Shown here: positions 1 through 5,967 of the stretch, piece by piece
How positions within the stretch are numbered: position 1 is the first letter of the stretch
Layout: every line of letters begins with the position of its first letter
Assembly (NCBI GenBank): GCA_030638455.1
Contig: DAOWEP010000174.1
Span: forward strand, 1-12,207
Reading direction: 5' to 3'
Source: Gammaproteobacteria bacterium
GTDB taxonomy: Bacteria > Pseudomonadota > Gammaproteobacteria > DAOWEP01
Length of the DNA stretch: 12,207 nt
Position numbers and translations under genes: made by a program
Notes under the pieces: model-generated
Told to the model about the DNA's origin: nothing
Seen by the model: the letters and a program-made list of their open reading frames with translations, nothing else
Databases searched by the model: none

Positions 1-823
1 CATCTCGAACACCACCCGCCATTTCCAGTAACTTCGCAAACGGTGTTCCCATCGGGATTTCAAAATTCCCGGGGTTGTTTACATGACCGGATACGCAAAA
101 CAGCTTACTTCCCCCGTTATTGGGTTTACCCAGCTCAAGAAACCATTTGCCACCCTGGCGCAGGATTTCAGGCACAGATGCAAGAGACTCTGTATTATTA
201 ATAGTGGTTGGTTTTCCATACAAGCCAAAACCGGCCGGAAAAGGTGGCTTGAACCTTGGTTGACCCTTCTTGCCTTCAATAGATTCCAGTAGCGCAGTTT
301 CTTCCCCGCAAATATAGGCACCTGCGCCCAGATGAGAATGCAGCTGAAAATCAAAACCGGAACCCAGAATATTGTCCCCTAACAGACCTGCATTTCGTGC
401 CTCTTCGATAGCCGCATCGAATCTTTCATAGGGCTCCCAGAACTCACCCCGAATATAGTTATACCCGACCGAAGCACCGATAACGTATCCCGCAATGGCC
501 ATGCCTTCAACCAGCGCATGCGGGTTATAGCGCAGAATATCCCGATCTTTACAGGTACCCGGTTCACCCTCATCTGAATTGCAGACAATATATTTTTGTC
601 CCGGTGCAGTCCTTGGCATAAAGCTCCACTTTAATCCGGTTGGAAAGCCGGCACCACCACGTCCACGCAATGCTGACAACTTAAGCTCTTCAATAATTTC
701 TTCTGCCGGAATCTTTTCAGCCAGAATTTTTTTCAGCACCTCATAGCCACCATTCTGCTGGTAGACCTCAAGCGTCCATGGCTTGTCCTGATCAAGGGTT
801 CTGAAACAAACTTCATTAACCAT
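1..823 (-). CDS. nuoF: NADH-quinone oxidoreductase subunit F (5' part; 3' end outside window)
   Basis: NuoF is the NADH-oxidising flavoprotein of complex I. It binds NADH and FMN and passes electrons to the Fe-S chain on the cytoplasmic arm. My own translation from the ATG at 823-821 gives 274 uninterrupted codons that run off the left edge. It contains the glycine-rich nucleotide-binding motif GRGGAGFPTGLKW (residues 54-66), the NSDEGEPGTCKDRD block (82-95) and CGEETALLESIEG (172-184), all diagnostic of the family. Full-length family members are roughly 420-440 residues, so about 150 C-terminal residues, including the cysteines for 4Fe-4S cluster N3, are missing from the window. The start codon shares one base with the nuoE stop (TAATG), which suggests translational coupling. 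It is the last visible gene of a nuoABCDEF run. Identity is very secure, and no frameshift is seen. Confidence 0.97.
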   Translation of the reverse strand, partial: MVNEVCFRTLDQDKPWTLEVYQQNGGYEVLKKILAEKIPAEEIIEELKLSALRGRGGAGFPTGLKWSFMPRTAPGQKYIVCNSDEGEPGTCKDRDILRYNPHALVEGMAIAGYVIGASVGYNYIRGEFWEPYERFDAAIEEARNAGLLGDNILGSGFDFQLHSHLGAGAYICGEETALLESIEGKKGQPRFKPPFPAGFGLYGKPTTINNTESLASVPEILRQGGKWFLELGKPNNGGSKLFCVSGHVNNPGNFEIPMGTPFAKLLEMAGGVRD

Positions 824-1326
824 TAGTCCGGCCCTTCCAGAATCTGATCAATTTTTTCTGGCGTAAGATTTTCATAATACTGCTTGCCAATCATGATAGC
901 TGGCGCTCCAACACAGGCGCCCAGACATTCCACTTCCTTAATCGAAAACTTTCCATCCGTTGTTATTTCACCAAGCTTTACACCCAGTTTTTCCTGCAAA
1001 TAGTCTATCGTCTTTTCTGATCCATTCAGCAGGCAAGAAATACTGTTACAGACACAAATCTTGTGGCGACCAACCGGCTGGTGTTCATACATAGAATAAA
1101 ATGTAGCTACTTCATAGACGGCGATTCTTTGCATATCCAGGTATTCGGCAACCGCATTCATGAGCTCCTCAGTTAGCCAACCGCCATTTTGTTCCTGAGC
1201 AATACGTAAAGCCGCCATCACAGCTGACTGCTTCTGTTCTTCTGGATATTTTGCTATCCAGGTGTCTATATCAGCAGTCGATTGCTCATTCAACAGATGA
1301 GTGTTTGTTGTCTGCTCTTGTGTCAT
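823..1326 (-). CDS. nuoE: NADH-quinone oxidoreductase subunit E
   Basis: NuoE is the thioredoxin-like 2Fe-2S subunit (cluster N1a) that pairs with NuoF in the NADH dehydrogenase module of complex I. The 167-residue protein has the usual length. An N-terminal helical bundle (about residues 18-80, with YEVATFYSMY at 71-80) precedes the thioredoxin-fold domain. The four expected cluster ligands are visible as C93-x4-C98 and C134-x3-C138 (in CLGAC). An additional C91 lies beside the first pair. The ATG overlaps the nuoD stop by one base (TGATG), and the stop overlaps the nuoF start by one base, so the three genes are probably translationally coupled. All key residues are present. Confidence 0.97.
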   Translation of the reverse strand: MTQEQTTNTHLLNEQSTADIDTWIAKYPEEQKQSAVMAALRIAQEQNGGWLTEELMNAVAEYLDMQRIAVYEVATFYSMYEHQPVGRHKICVCNSISCLLNGSEKTIDYLQEKLGVKLGEITTDGKFSIKEVECLGACVGAPAIMIGKQYYENLTPEKIDQILEGPD

Positions 1327-2579
1327 CAGCGGTCAATCTCCCCGAAAACAATATCCTGAGTACCAATGATGGCAACAACATCTGACAACATATGCCCCTG
1401 AACCATTTCATTCATAGAAGACAGATGCGCAAACCCCGGCGCACGAATCTTTAACCGGTACGGTTTGTTAGCACCATCCGAAACAAGGTAAATACCAAAC
1501 TCACCCTTGGGATGCTCAATCGCGGCATAGGCCTCACCTTCCGGCAGACTGAAACCTTCTGTAAATAACTTAAAGTGATGGATCAGGGATTCCATGTCCC
1601 CTTTCATATGTTCCCTGTTTGGCGGTGTTATCTTGTGGTCTTCGAGCATTACAGGACCGGCGTTTTGTCGTAACCAGTCTACACATTGCTTAATAATACG
1701 GTTGGACTGGCGCATCTCTTCCATTCGCACCAGATAACGATCATAACTGTCACCATTGGTACCCACGGGGATATCAAAATCCATCTTGTCATATACTTCA
1801 TATGGCTGCTTTTTCCTAAGGTCCCACTCAACGCCGGAACCTCGTAACATTGGCCCTGTAAAACCCATTTGCATGGCCCTTTCCGGTGACACCACACCTA
1901 TGCCTACCAGGCGTTGTTTCCAGATGCGATTATCGGTCAACAGGGTTTCGTATTCATCGATATAGGTCGGGAAACGATTGGTAAAATCTTCCAGGAAATC
2001 GAGCAATGAACCCTGCCGGTTTTTATTCAAACGACTCGCATCTTTCTTACTGCGAAACTTGTTTGACTCATATTGCGGCATACGATCTGGAAGATCCCGG
2101 TATACACCGCCCGGCCTGTAATAAGTGGCGTGCAGTCGCGCACCTGACACCGCTTCATATGCATCCATAAGGTCTTCACGCTCACGAAACGCGTACAGAA
2201 AAATGGTCATTGCGCCTACATCCAGCCCATGCGCACCTATCCATAACAGGTGATTCAGTATTCGGGTGATTTCATCAAACATCACTCTTATGTATTGGGC
2301 TCGTACCGGTGCCTCGACACCCAGGATTTTTTCAATTGCCATTACATAGGCATGCTCATTACACATCATGGATACATAATCGAGCCTGTCCATATAACCG
2401 ATACTCTGATTGTACGGCTTGCTTTCGGCAAGTTTTTCAGTAGCCCGGTGTAATAGACCGATATGGGGATCGGCTCGGCGGATCACTTCACCGTCCATTT
2501 CCAGGATCATGCGCAATACTCCATGCGCTGCCGGATGCTGCGGGCCAAAGTTCAGCGTGAAATTACGCAGATCAGGCAT
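1326..2579 (-). CDS. nuoD: NADH-quinone oxidoreductase subunit D
   Basis: NuoD is the 49-kDa-type subunit, related to the hydrogenase large subunit. With NuoB it forms the quinone-reduction site at the junction of the complex I arms. I choose the ATG at 2579-2577, which gives 417 residues starting MPDLRNFTLNFGPQHPAAHG. The frame stays open upstream to an ATG at 2678, but that would add 33 basic, non-conserved residues lying inside nuoC, and a strong ribosome-binding site sits just before 2579. FGPQHPAAHG (11-20) carries the conserved quinone-site histidine H19, and YMDRLDY places the matching tyrosine at Y68; this 49-residue spacing matches the His38/Tyr87 pair of the Thermus subunit. The start overlaps the nuoC stop by 8 bases (ATGCCTGA). 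NuoD is separate from NuoC, unlike the fused E. coli NuoCD. Confidence 0.96.
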   Translation of the reverse strand: MPDLRNFTLNFGPQHPAAHGVLRMILEMDGEVIRRADPHIGLLHRATEKLAESKPYNQSIGYMDRLDYVSMMCNEHAYVMAIEKILGVEAPVRAQYIRVMFDEITRILNHLLWIGAHGLDVGAMTIFLYAFREREDLMDAYEAVSGARLHATYYRPGGVYRDLPDRMPQYESNKFRSKKDASRLNKNRQGSLLDFLEDFTNRFPTYIDEYETLLTDNRIWKQRLVGIGVVSPERAMQMGFTGPMLRGSGVEWDLRKKQPYEVYDKMDFDIPVGTNGDSYDRYLVRMEEMRQSNRIIKQCVDWLRQNAGPVMLEDHKITPPNREHMKGDMESLIHHFKLFTEGFSLPEGEAYAAIEHPKGEFGIYLVSDGANKPYRLKIRAPGFAHLSSMNEMVQGHMLSDVVAIIGTQDIVFGEIDR

Positions 2580-3294
2580 CTGATGCTCCACCTTCTTGCT
2601 GCGCACTTTCTTTGGGCTGGCCACTTTCGTATCTGTGGTCGTTACGGATGACCTTGGGGACCAGGACCCTGGGATCAATCGTTACAGGCTGGTAAATTAC
2701 TCTTTTCTTCTCCGGGTCATATCGCATCTCAACATGGCCTGTTAATGGGTAATCCTTGCGGAACGGATAGCCTATAAAACCATAGTCAGAAAGGATTCGA
2801 CGCAGATCAGAATGGCCTTCAAACACAATGCCAAACAGATCAAAGGCCTCACGCTCATACCAGTCAGCTGAAGACCATATGCCCGTCACTGATGGCAATA
2901 GAGGAAGCTGGTTGTTCTCCAGTCGTACGCGGACACGCAATCGCTGATTATTGAATATAGAAAGCAGATGAATAACAACTGCAAACCGGCCACTACCTTC
3001 TTCTACATCCTCCGGTGACCAGCAACGCTCACGAGAAACCCCGCGACTGAACCCTGTATCGGTAGACGCATTGGTTGTCCATTCCGTGCTGCCATATTCA
3101 AGATAATCGATACCACAAAGATCAACCATTATTTCAAATTTGAAACCGGCATCGTCTCGCAACCCAGTACAAACGTCCAGCAGGTTTTCTGCTGAAATCT
3201 CAATGGTAACTTCACCATGCGCAATACTGCATTCAGACAACTTGCCCGAGAACTGCTGCTCTAGTTTTTCTTTTAAAATACGGAGATCTGACAT
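2572..3294 (-). CDS. nuoC: NADH-quinone oxidoreductase subunit C
   Basis: NuoC is the 30-kDa-type peripheral-arm subunit of complex I. It contacts NuoD and NuoB and has no redox centre of its own. The 240-residue protein carries the family signature in its second half (EREAFDLFGIVFEGHSDLRR, 147-166), then YGFIGYPFRKDYPLTG (171-186) and a YQPVTIDPRVLVPKV tail (201-215). An insertion of roughly 35 residues between GIDYLEYG and RFAVVIHLLS (about 69-102, rich in Ser/Thr/Glu and containing GFSRGV) makes it longer than the shortest homologues. I recall similar inserts in some beta- and gammaproteobacterial NuoC proteins. A 68-bp AT-rich gap separates it from nuoB, and no convincing Shine-Dalgarno precedes the ATG. 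The stop overlaps the nuoD start by 8 bases. Confidence 0.95.
   Translation of the reverse strand: MSDLRILKEKLEQQFSGKLSECSIAHGEVTIEISAENLLDVCTGLRDDAGFKFEIMVDLCGIDYLEYGSTEWTTNASTDTGFSRGVSRERCWSPEDVEEGSGRFAVVIHLLSIFNNQRLRVRVRLENNQLPLLPSVTGIWSSADWYEREAFDLFGIVFEGHSDLRRILSDYGFIGYPFRKDYPLTGHVEMRYDPEKKRVIYQPVTIDPRVLVPKVIRNDHRYESGQPKESAQQEGGASDA
2586..2593 (-). promoter_or_regulatory. ribosome-binding site of nuoD (AGGTGGAG)
   Basis: On the minus strand AGGTGGAG is followed by six bases and then the ATG at 2579. This purine-rich Shine-Dalgarno-like sequence lies within the last codons of nuoC. It decides the nuoD start in favour of the 417-residue form over the upstream in-frame ATG at 2678. Confidence 0.65.
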
Positions 3295-3362
3295 GAGGTT
3301 GAAAATAGCACTTATTGTATGAATTCAGGTCTTTTTATTTATTCTATTAATCAAGAAGCTCT

Positions 3363-3839
3363 TTATCGAGCTATCGTGTTGGTTCTTTTTATTTTGTTCT
3401 GCAACTGGATAATTCCATACAAAAGCGCCTCTGCTGTGGGCGGGCAACCCGGCACATAAATATCTACCGGTACAATGCGGTCACAACCACGCACCACAGA
3501 ATAGGAATAGTGATAATACCCACCACCGTTAGCGCAGGAACCCATGGAAATTACCCAACGTGGTTCCGCCATCTGGTCATACACCTTACGTAAGGCCGGT
3601 GCCATCTTGTTTACCAGGGTGCCGGCAACAATCATAACATCTGACTGTCTCGGGCTACCGCGAAAGATAATCCCAAAGCGATCCAGATCATAGCGCGATG
3701 CACCTGCCTGCATCATCTCCACAGCGCAACAGGCCAGACCGAAAGTCATTGGCCACATGGAACCTGTACGGGCCCAGTTAATCAGCTTATCAGCCGAAGT
3801 GGTGACAAAGCCTTTTTCAAGATAGCCTTCTATTCCCAC
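3363..3839 (-). CDS. nuoB: NADH-quinone oxidoreductase subunit B
   Basis: NuoB (PSST-type) holds 4Fe-4S cluster N2, which passes electrons to quinone at the NuoB-NuoD interface. The 158-residue protein has the four N2 ligands: the tandem pair C37-C38 in GLACCAVEMM, C102 in MGSCANGGGYY and C132 in YVPGCPPTAEAL. Amphipathic N-terminal residues (EGYLEKGFVTTSADKLINWA) match the conserved start of NuoB in related bacteria, as I recall it. The initiation codon is GTG (3839-3837), which lies 10 bases inside the end of nuoA. A purine-rich AAGGGGG sequence about ten bases upstream can serve as its ribosome-binding site. Ordinary in length and motifs; identity is secure. Confidence 0.97.
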   Translation of the reverse strand: MGIEGYLEKGFVTTSADKLINWARTGSMWPMTFGLACCAVEMMQAGASRYDLDRFGIIFRGSPRQSDVMIVAGTLVNKMAPALRKVYDQMAEPRWVISMGSCANGGGYYHYSYSVVRGCDRIVPVDIYVPGCPPTAEALLYGIIQLQNKIKRTNTIAR

Positions 3840-4186
3840 TCAAGCGCCCCCTTCTTCCATTCATAAATAAAGCCAACCACAAGAATACCGAGAAATACCA
3901 TCATGGCGGTAAACCCAAACCAGCCGAGCTTGTTCATCACGACCGCCCAGGGAAATAGAAAAGCGATTTCGAGATCGAAAATAATAAACAGGATAGCAAC
4001 GAGATAATATCGCACATTAAAGGTTTTGCGTGCGTCTTCGAATGCCTCAAAACCACATTCGTAAGGCGAAAGCTTTTCGCTGTCAGGCCGGTGTGGCGAC
4101 AGTATGGCTCCCGCAAGTATTGGTCCAATACCAAAAAGAATCCCGATAACAATAAATACCAGTATCGGCAGGTAATTCTCGAGCAT
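3830..4186 (-). CDS. nuoA: NADH-quinone oxidoreductase subunit A
   Basis: NuoA (ND3-type) is a small subunit of the membrane arm of complex I. It sits near the quinone chamber, and its flexible loop contacts the peripheral arm. The 118-residue protein has three predicted membrane helices (about residues 7-29, 59-80 and 88-109). The conserved loop YECGFEAFEDARKTFNVRYYL lies near residues 42-62 and includes the family's conserved Cys (C44). FDLEIAFLFPW (69-79) is the other hallmark. It is the first gene of the nuo run. The candidate promoter region lies upstream at 4187-4367, and the stop overlaps nuoB by 10 bases. The Shine-Dalgarno is weak (GGGAT, 7 bases from the ATG). Confidence 0.96.
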   Translation of the reverse strand: MLENYLPILVFIVIGILFGIGPILAGAILSPHRPDSEKLSPYECGFEAFEDARKTFNVRYYLVAILFIIFDLEIAFLFPWAVVMNKLGWFGFTAMMVFLGILVVGFIYEWKKGALEWE

Positions 4187-4277
4187 AGCTTGTATCCCGT
4201 TCTAAAACATTCGAACAAATTAGTCGAGTACAAATCAGTTTATTATTTATTTTTTACCACAGGTATAACATCGAATC

Positions 4278-4307
4278 AGTCTATGGTACTTGCTTGACAC
4301 CTGTCAA
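4278..4307 (-). promoter_or_regulatory. candidate sigma70 promoter of the nuo operon
   Basis: The minus strand reads TTGACA (4307-4302), an 18-base spacer, then TAGACT (4283-4278). The -35 hexamer matches consensus perfectly and the -10 matches at four of six positions. Transcription would begin near 4271 and leave a leader of about 85 bases before nuoA. It lies downstream of the tRNA terminator, which is where a nuo promoter would be expected. This is seen by eye only; the -35 also forms half of an inverted repeat. Confidence 0.4.
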
Positions 4308-4308
4308 G
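4293..4308. repeat. inverted repeat CTTGACA-N2-TGTCAAG over the nuo -35 element
   Basis: Two perfect 7-base arms (4293-4299 and 4302-4308) flank a 2-base centre. The dyad covers the candidate -35 hexamer. It may be an operator for a dimeric regulator, or simply a symmetrical -35 region. I cannot assign it to a known regulator. Confidence 0.45.
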
Positions 4309-4313
4309 TTAAG

Positions 4314-4330
4314 ACTGAAGCTGATTCAGT
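4314..4330. repeat. inverted repeat ACTGAA-N5-TTCAGT upstream of the nuo promoter
   Basis: Two perfect 6-base arms (4314-4319 and 4325-4330) flank five bases. The centre lies about 51 bases upstream of the predicted nuo start site, a position typical of activator sites. A half-site-like GAATCAGT recurs at 4273-4280, next to the -10. No regulator family is recognised. Confidence 0.35.
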
Positions 4331-4367
4331 ATATGTATCAATCATTTGTGTCATTTTTTAAGGGCAT

Positions 4368-4394
4368 AAAAAAACGGTATTGCTATGAATACCG
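4368..4394 (-). terminator. Rho-independent terminator after tRNA-Leu
   Basis: On the minus strand a 7-bp stem (CGGTATT/AATACCG, arms 4388-4394 and 4375-4381) with a 6-base loop is followed directly by seven T residues (4374-4368). It lies 11 bases past the encoded CCA end of the tRNA. It would end the secG-tRNA transcript and isolate the nuo operon. Confidence 0.85.
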
Positions 4395-4405
4395 CTTATA
4401 ATTCA

Positions 4406-4490
4406 TGGTGCCGATGGCCAGACTCGAACTGGCACGACTCGCGTCACTACCCCCTCAAGGTAGCGTGTCTACCAATTTCACCACATCGGC
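4406..4490 (-). tRNA. leuU: tRNA-Leu (anticodon GAG)
   Basis: The 85-base gene folds completely by hand. The acceptor arms GCCGATG and CATCGGC pair at all 7 positions, and CCA is encoded. The D arm is GTG/CAC around a loop with GGTAGA. The anticodon arm CTACC/GGTAG holds loop TTGAGGG, giving anticodon GAG, which reads the leucine codons CUC and CUU. The T arm is GCCAG/CTGGC with loop TTCGAGT. A long variable arm (GAC-GCGA-GTC) marks it as a class II tRNA, as expected for leucine. It follows secG by 92 bases and is probably co-transcribed with it, matching the secG-leuU arrangement of E. coli, from which I take the symbol. Confidence 0.97.
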
Positions 4491-4582
4491 ATAAATATAC
4501 TGAATTACTTGTTTACTGTTAATTACATACTGCCTATTTTGACACCAGTTAACACAAGAAAAATCTCATTATTCAGTCTTTT

Positions 4583-4936
4583 CTACGGGGCCTCAGGCAT
4601 CGGTACCGCAGGAACATCACCCGAGGCCGGGATATCAGTAGACTCAACTGCTGGCGTAACAACCTGGGATTCTTCAAACTGCTGCGTGAGACTTTGTTGT
4701 TCTGTCTGTTCGCTGGACAAAATAGCCATTGCCAGGCTTAATACAAAAAACAGTGTGGCCAATATAGCCGTTGTCCTGCTCAAGAAGGAAGAGGAACCCT
4801 TGGCACCAAACACACTACCAGAGGCACCACTACCAAAGGCTGCGCCTGCATCTGCACCTTTTCCTTGTTGTAACAGAATTAACGCAATCAATGCGATTGC
4901 GACCAACACATGAAAAGTTAATAATATTGTCTGCAT
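4583..4936 (-). CDS. secG: protein translocase subunit SecG
   Basis: SecG is the small auxiliary subunit of the SecYEG channel in the inner membrane and assists SecA-driven export. The 117-residue protein has two hydrophobic helices (about residues 3-22 and 55-75). They are joined by the glycine-rich family loop, which begins LLQQGKGADAGAAFGSGASG and runs through GSVFGAKGSSSFLSRTTA. The 42-residue tail after the second helix is acidic and proline-rich (ends VPAVPMPEAP), poorly conserved and probably disordered. Its length is close to that of the 110-residue E. coli protein. It lies 41 bases after tpiA and 92 bases before the tRNA gene, so tpiA-secG-tRNA probably form one transcript. Confidence 0.94.
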   Translation of the reverse strand: MQTILLTFHVLVAIALIALILLQQGKGADAGAAFGSGASGSVFGAKGSSSFLSRTTAILATLFFVLSLAMAILSSEQTEQQSLTQQFEESQVVTPAVESTDIPASGDVPAVPMPEAP

Positions 4937-4977
4937 AACCCTGTTATCCGTATTCTATAGCGCTTTAATATAACTGC

Positions 4978-5730
4978 TTAATTTGCAGCCTGACAGATTG
5001 CCAGAAATTCATTTGCATCCAGTGCTGCACCACCGATCAAGCCACCATCAATATCCTGCATACCAAATAACTCAACTGCATTTGAGCCTTTAACACTACC
5101 CCCGTACTGAATCACAATATTTTCAGCAATGGTAGCATCAAGCCCGGCAAGTTTTTTACGTATAAAGGCATGTACTTCTTGTGCCTGATCCGGTGTGGCC
5201 GTTTTTCCAGTACCAATTGCCCACACTGGCTCATAAGCGATTACTGCATCCGCAAAACTGGCGATCCCTTCAAGTTCCAGCACAGCATCCAACTGTTTCC
5301 CAACTACTTCTTCTGTAATCCCCTGTTCACGCTCTTCCAGCAGCTCTCCTACACAAAGAACAGGAGTTAAACCTGCACGGCGGGCTGCTGCATAACGTTT
5401 GGCAACCAGTTCATTCGATTCCCCATACAGGCTGCGACGCTCCGAGTGACCAACGATTGCATATTTGCAACCATATTCCTTTAACATTGAACCTGCCACT
5501 TCTCCTGTGTACGCACCCGAATCCTGATCACAGATATTCTGTGATCCAAGGGCTATGGCAGTACCTTCGATCAGCGATGCAACCTCCGGGATATAAATAG
5601 CAGGAGGACAAACCACTACATCCGTTGATTTAACACCGGACATTCCTTGTTTTACCCCATCAATCAATGACTTAATGCTCTCAATAGAGCCATTCATCTT
5701 CCAGTTGCCCGCTACCAGAATACGTCTCAT
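4978..5730 (-). CDS. tpiA: triose-phosphate isomerase
   Basis: This cytoplasmic TIM-barrel enzyme interconverts dihydroxyacetone phosphate and glyceraldehyde 3-phosphate in glycolysis and gluconeogenesis. The 250-residue protein is of standard length. All key residues are visible: N9 and K11 in AGNWKMNG, H95 in VGHSERR, the catalytic E167 in AYEPVWAIGTGKTA (flexible phosphate-gripping loop about 168-178), and the phosphate-binding glycines in YGGSVK (209-214) and GLIGGAAL (230-237). The ATG is preceded by GGAG at an 8-base spacing. tpiA sits between glmM and secG, as I recall for Pseudomonas, whereas E. coli has no tpiA at this place. A 237-bp leader separates it from glmM. Confidence 0.97.
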   Translation of the reverse strand: MRRILVAGNWKMNGSIESIKSLIDGVKQGMSGVKSTDVVVCPPAIYIPEVASLIEGTAIALGSQNICDQDSGAYTGEVAGSMLKEYGCKYAIVGHSERRSLYGESNELVAKRYAAARRAGLTPVLCVGELLEEREQGITEEVVGKQLDAVLELEGIASFADAVIAYEPVWAIGTGKTATPDQAQEVHAFIRKKLAGLDATIAENIVIQYGGSVKGSNAVELFGMQDIDGGLIGGAALDANEFLAICQAAN

Positions 5731-5967
5731 GCCGTTATCTCCAAAATTCAGTTCAAAAGCCGGTTTCTAAAGCCCATTTCTAAGGCCAATGTCACCCGGT
5801 AAAAGCGCAGGGAAGCTTACCGGTCATGAGGGAATAAATCAATTTTTGAAGGTAAAAACTGGCCTGAGCTAAGGGTTTGACCCGGCTTTATACCGACCTC
5901 AGGCGAGAGTTAAGATAGAGTGTGAGATGGGTATTAGTTAAAAGTACCAGACCGGTACCACGAGATT
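5731..5967 (-). other. tpiA leader / glmM-tpiA intergenic region
   Basis: This is the longest gap within the folP-tRNA block. Just past the glmM stop, GTACC-N5-GGTAC (arms 5954-5958 and 5944-5948, minus strand) followed by TTTT could be a weak terminator. A TATAAA box (5892-5887) has no good -35. A perfect 7-bp inverted repeat, CCGGTAA/TTACCGG (5796-5802 and 5817-5823), lies about 65-95 bases before the tpiA start. TTAGAAA occurs twice near 5765-5785. Only tiny open frames without ribosome-binding sites occur. It probably carries a tpiA promoter and structured leader; no known riboswitch is recognised. Confidence 0.4.
5796..5823. repeat. inverted repeat CCGGTAA/TTACCGG in the tpiA leader
   Basis: Perfect 7-base arms flank a 14-base loop. 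An alternative shorter pairing, AAGC/GCTT, lies within the loop boundaries. There is no T-run after it on the minus strand, so it is not a terminator. It could be an mRNA hairpin or a protein-binding dyad. Confidence 0.35.

Noticed and set aside
2580..2678. N-terminal extension of NuoD from the upstream ATG at 2678
   Set aside because: The added 33 residues are basic and unlike NuoD, lie inside the nuoC coding region, and a good ribosome-binding site precedes the inner ATG at 2579.
4187..4367. A second tRNA gene or small RNA between tRNA-Leu and nuoA
   Set aside because: No cloverleaf can be folded, and the only strong hairpin is the tRNA terminator. E. coli has metY farther along this locus, but none is seen here.
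4509..4913. 134-codon plus-strand open frame opposite secG
   Set aside because: It mirrors the Ala/Gly-rich SecG coding sequence; no recognisable family, and SecG is certain on the other strand.
5780..5830. Tiny minus-strand frames in the tpiA leader (11 and 9 codons, for example MTGKLPCAFTG)
   Set aside because: No Shine-Dalgarno, no attenuator-type codon run and no following terminator; chance frames are expected at this length.
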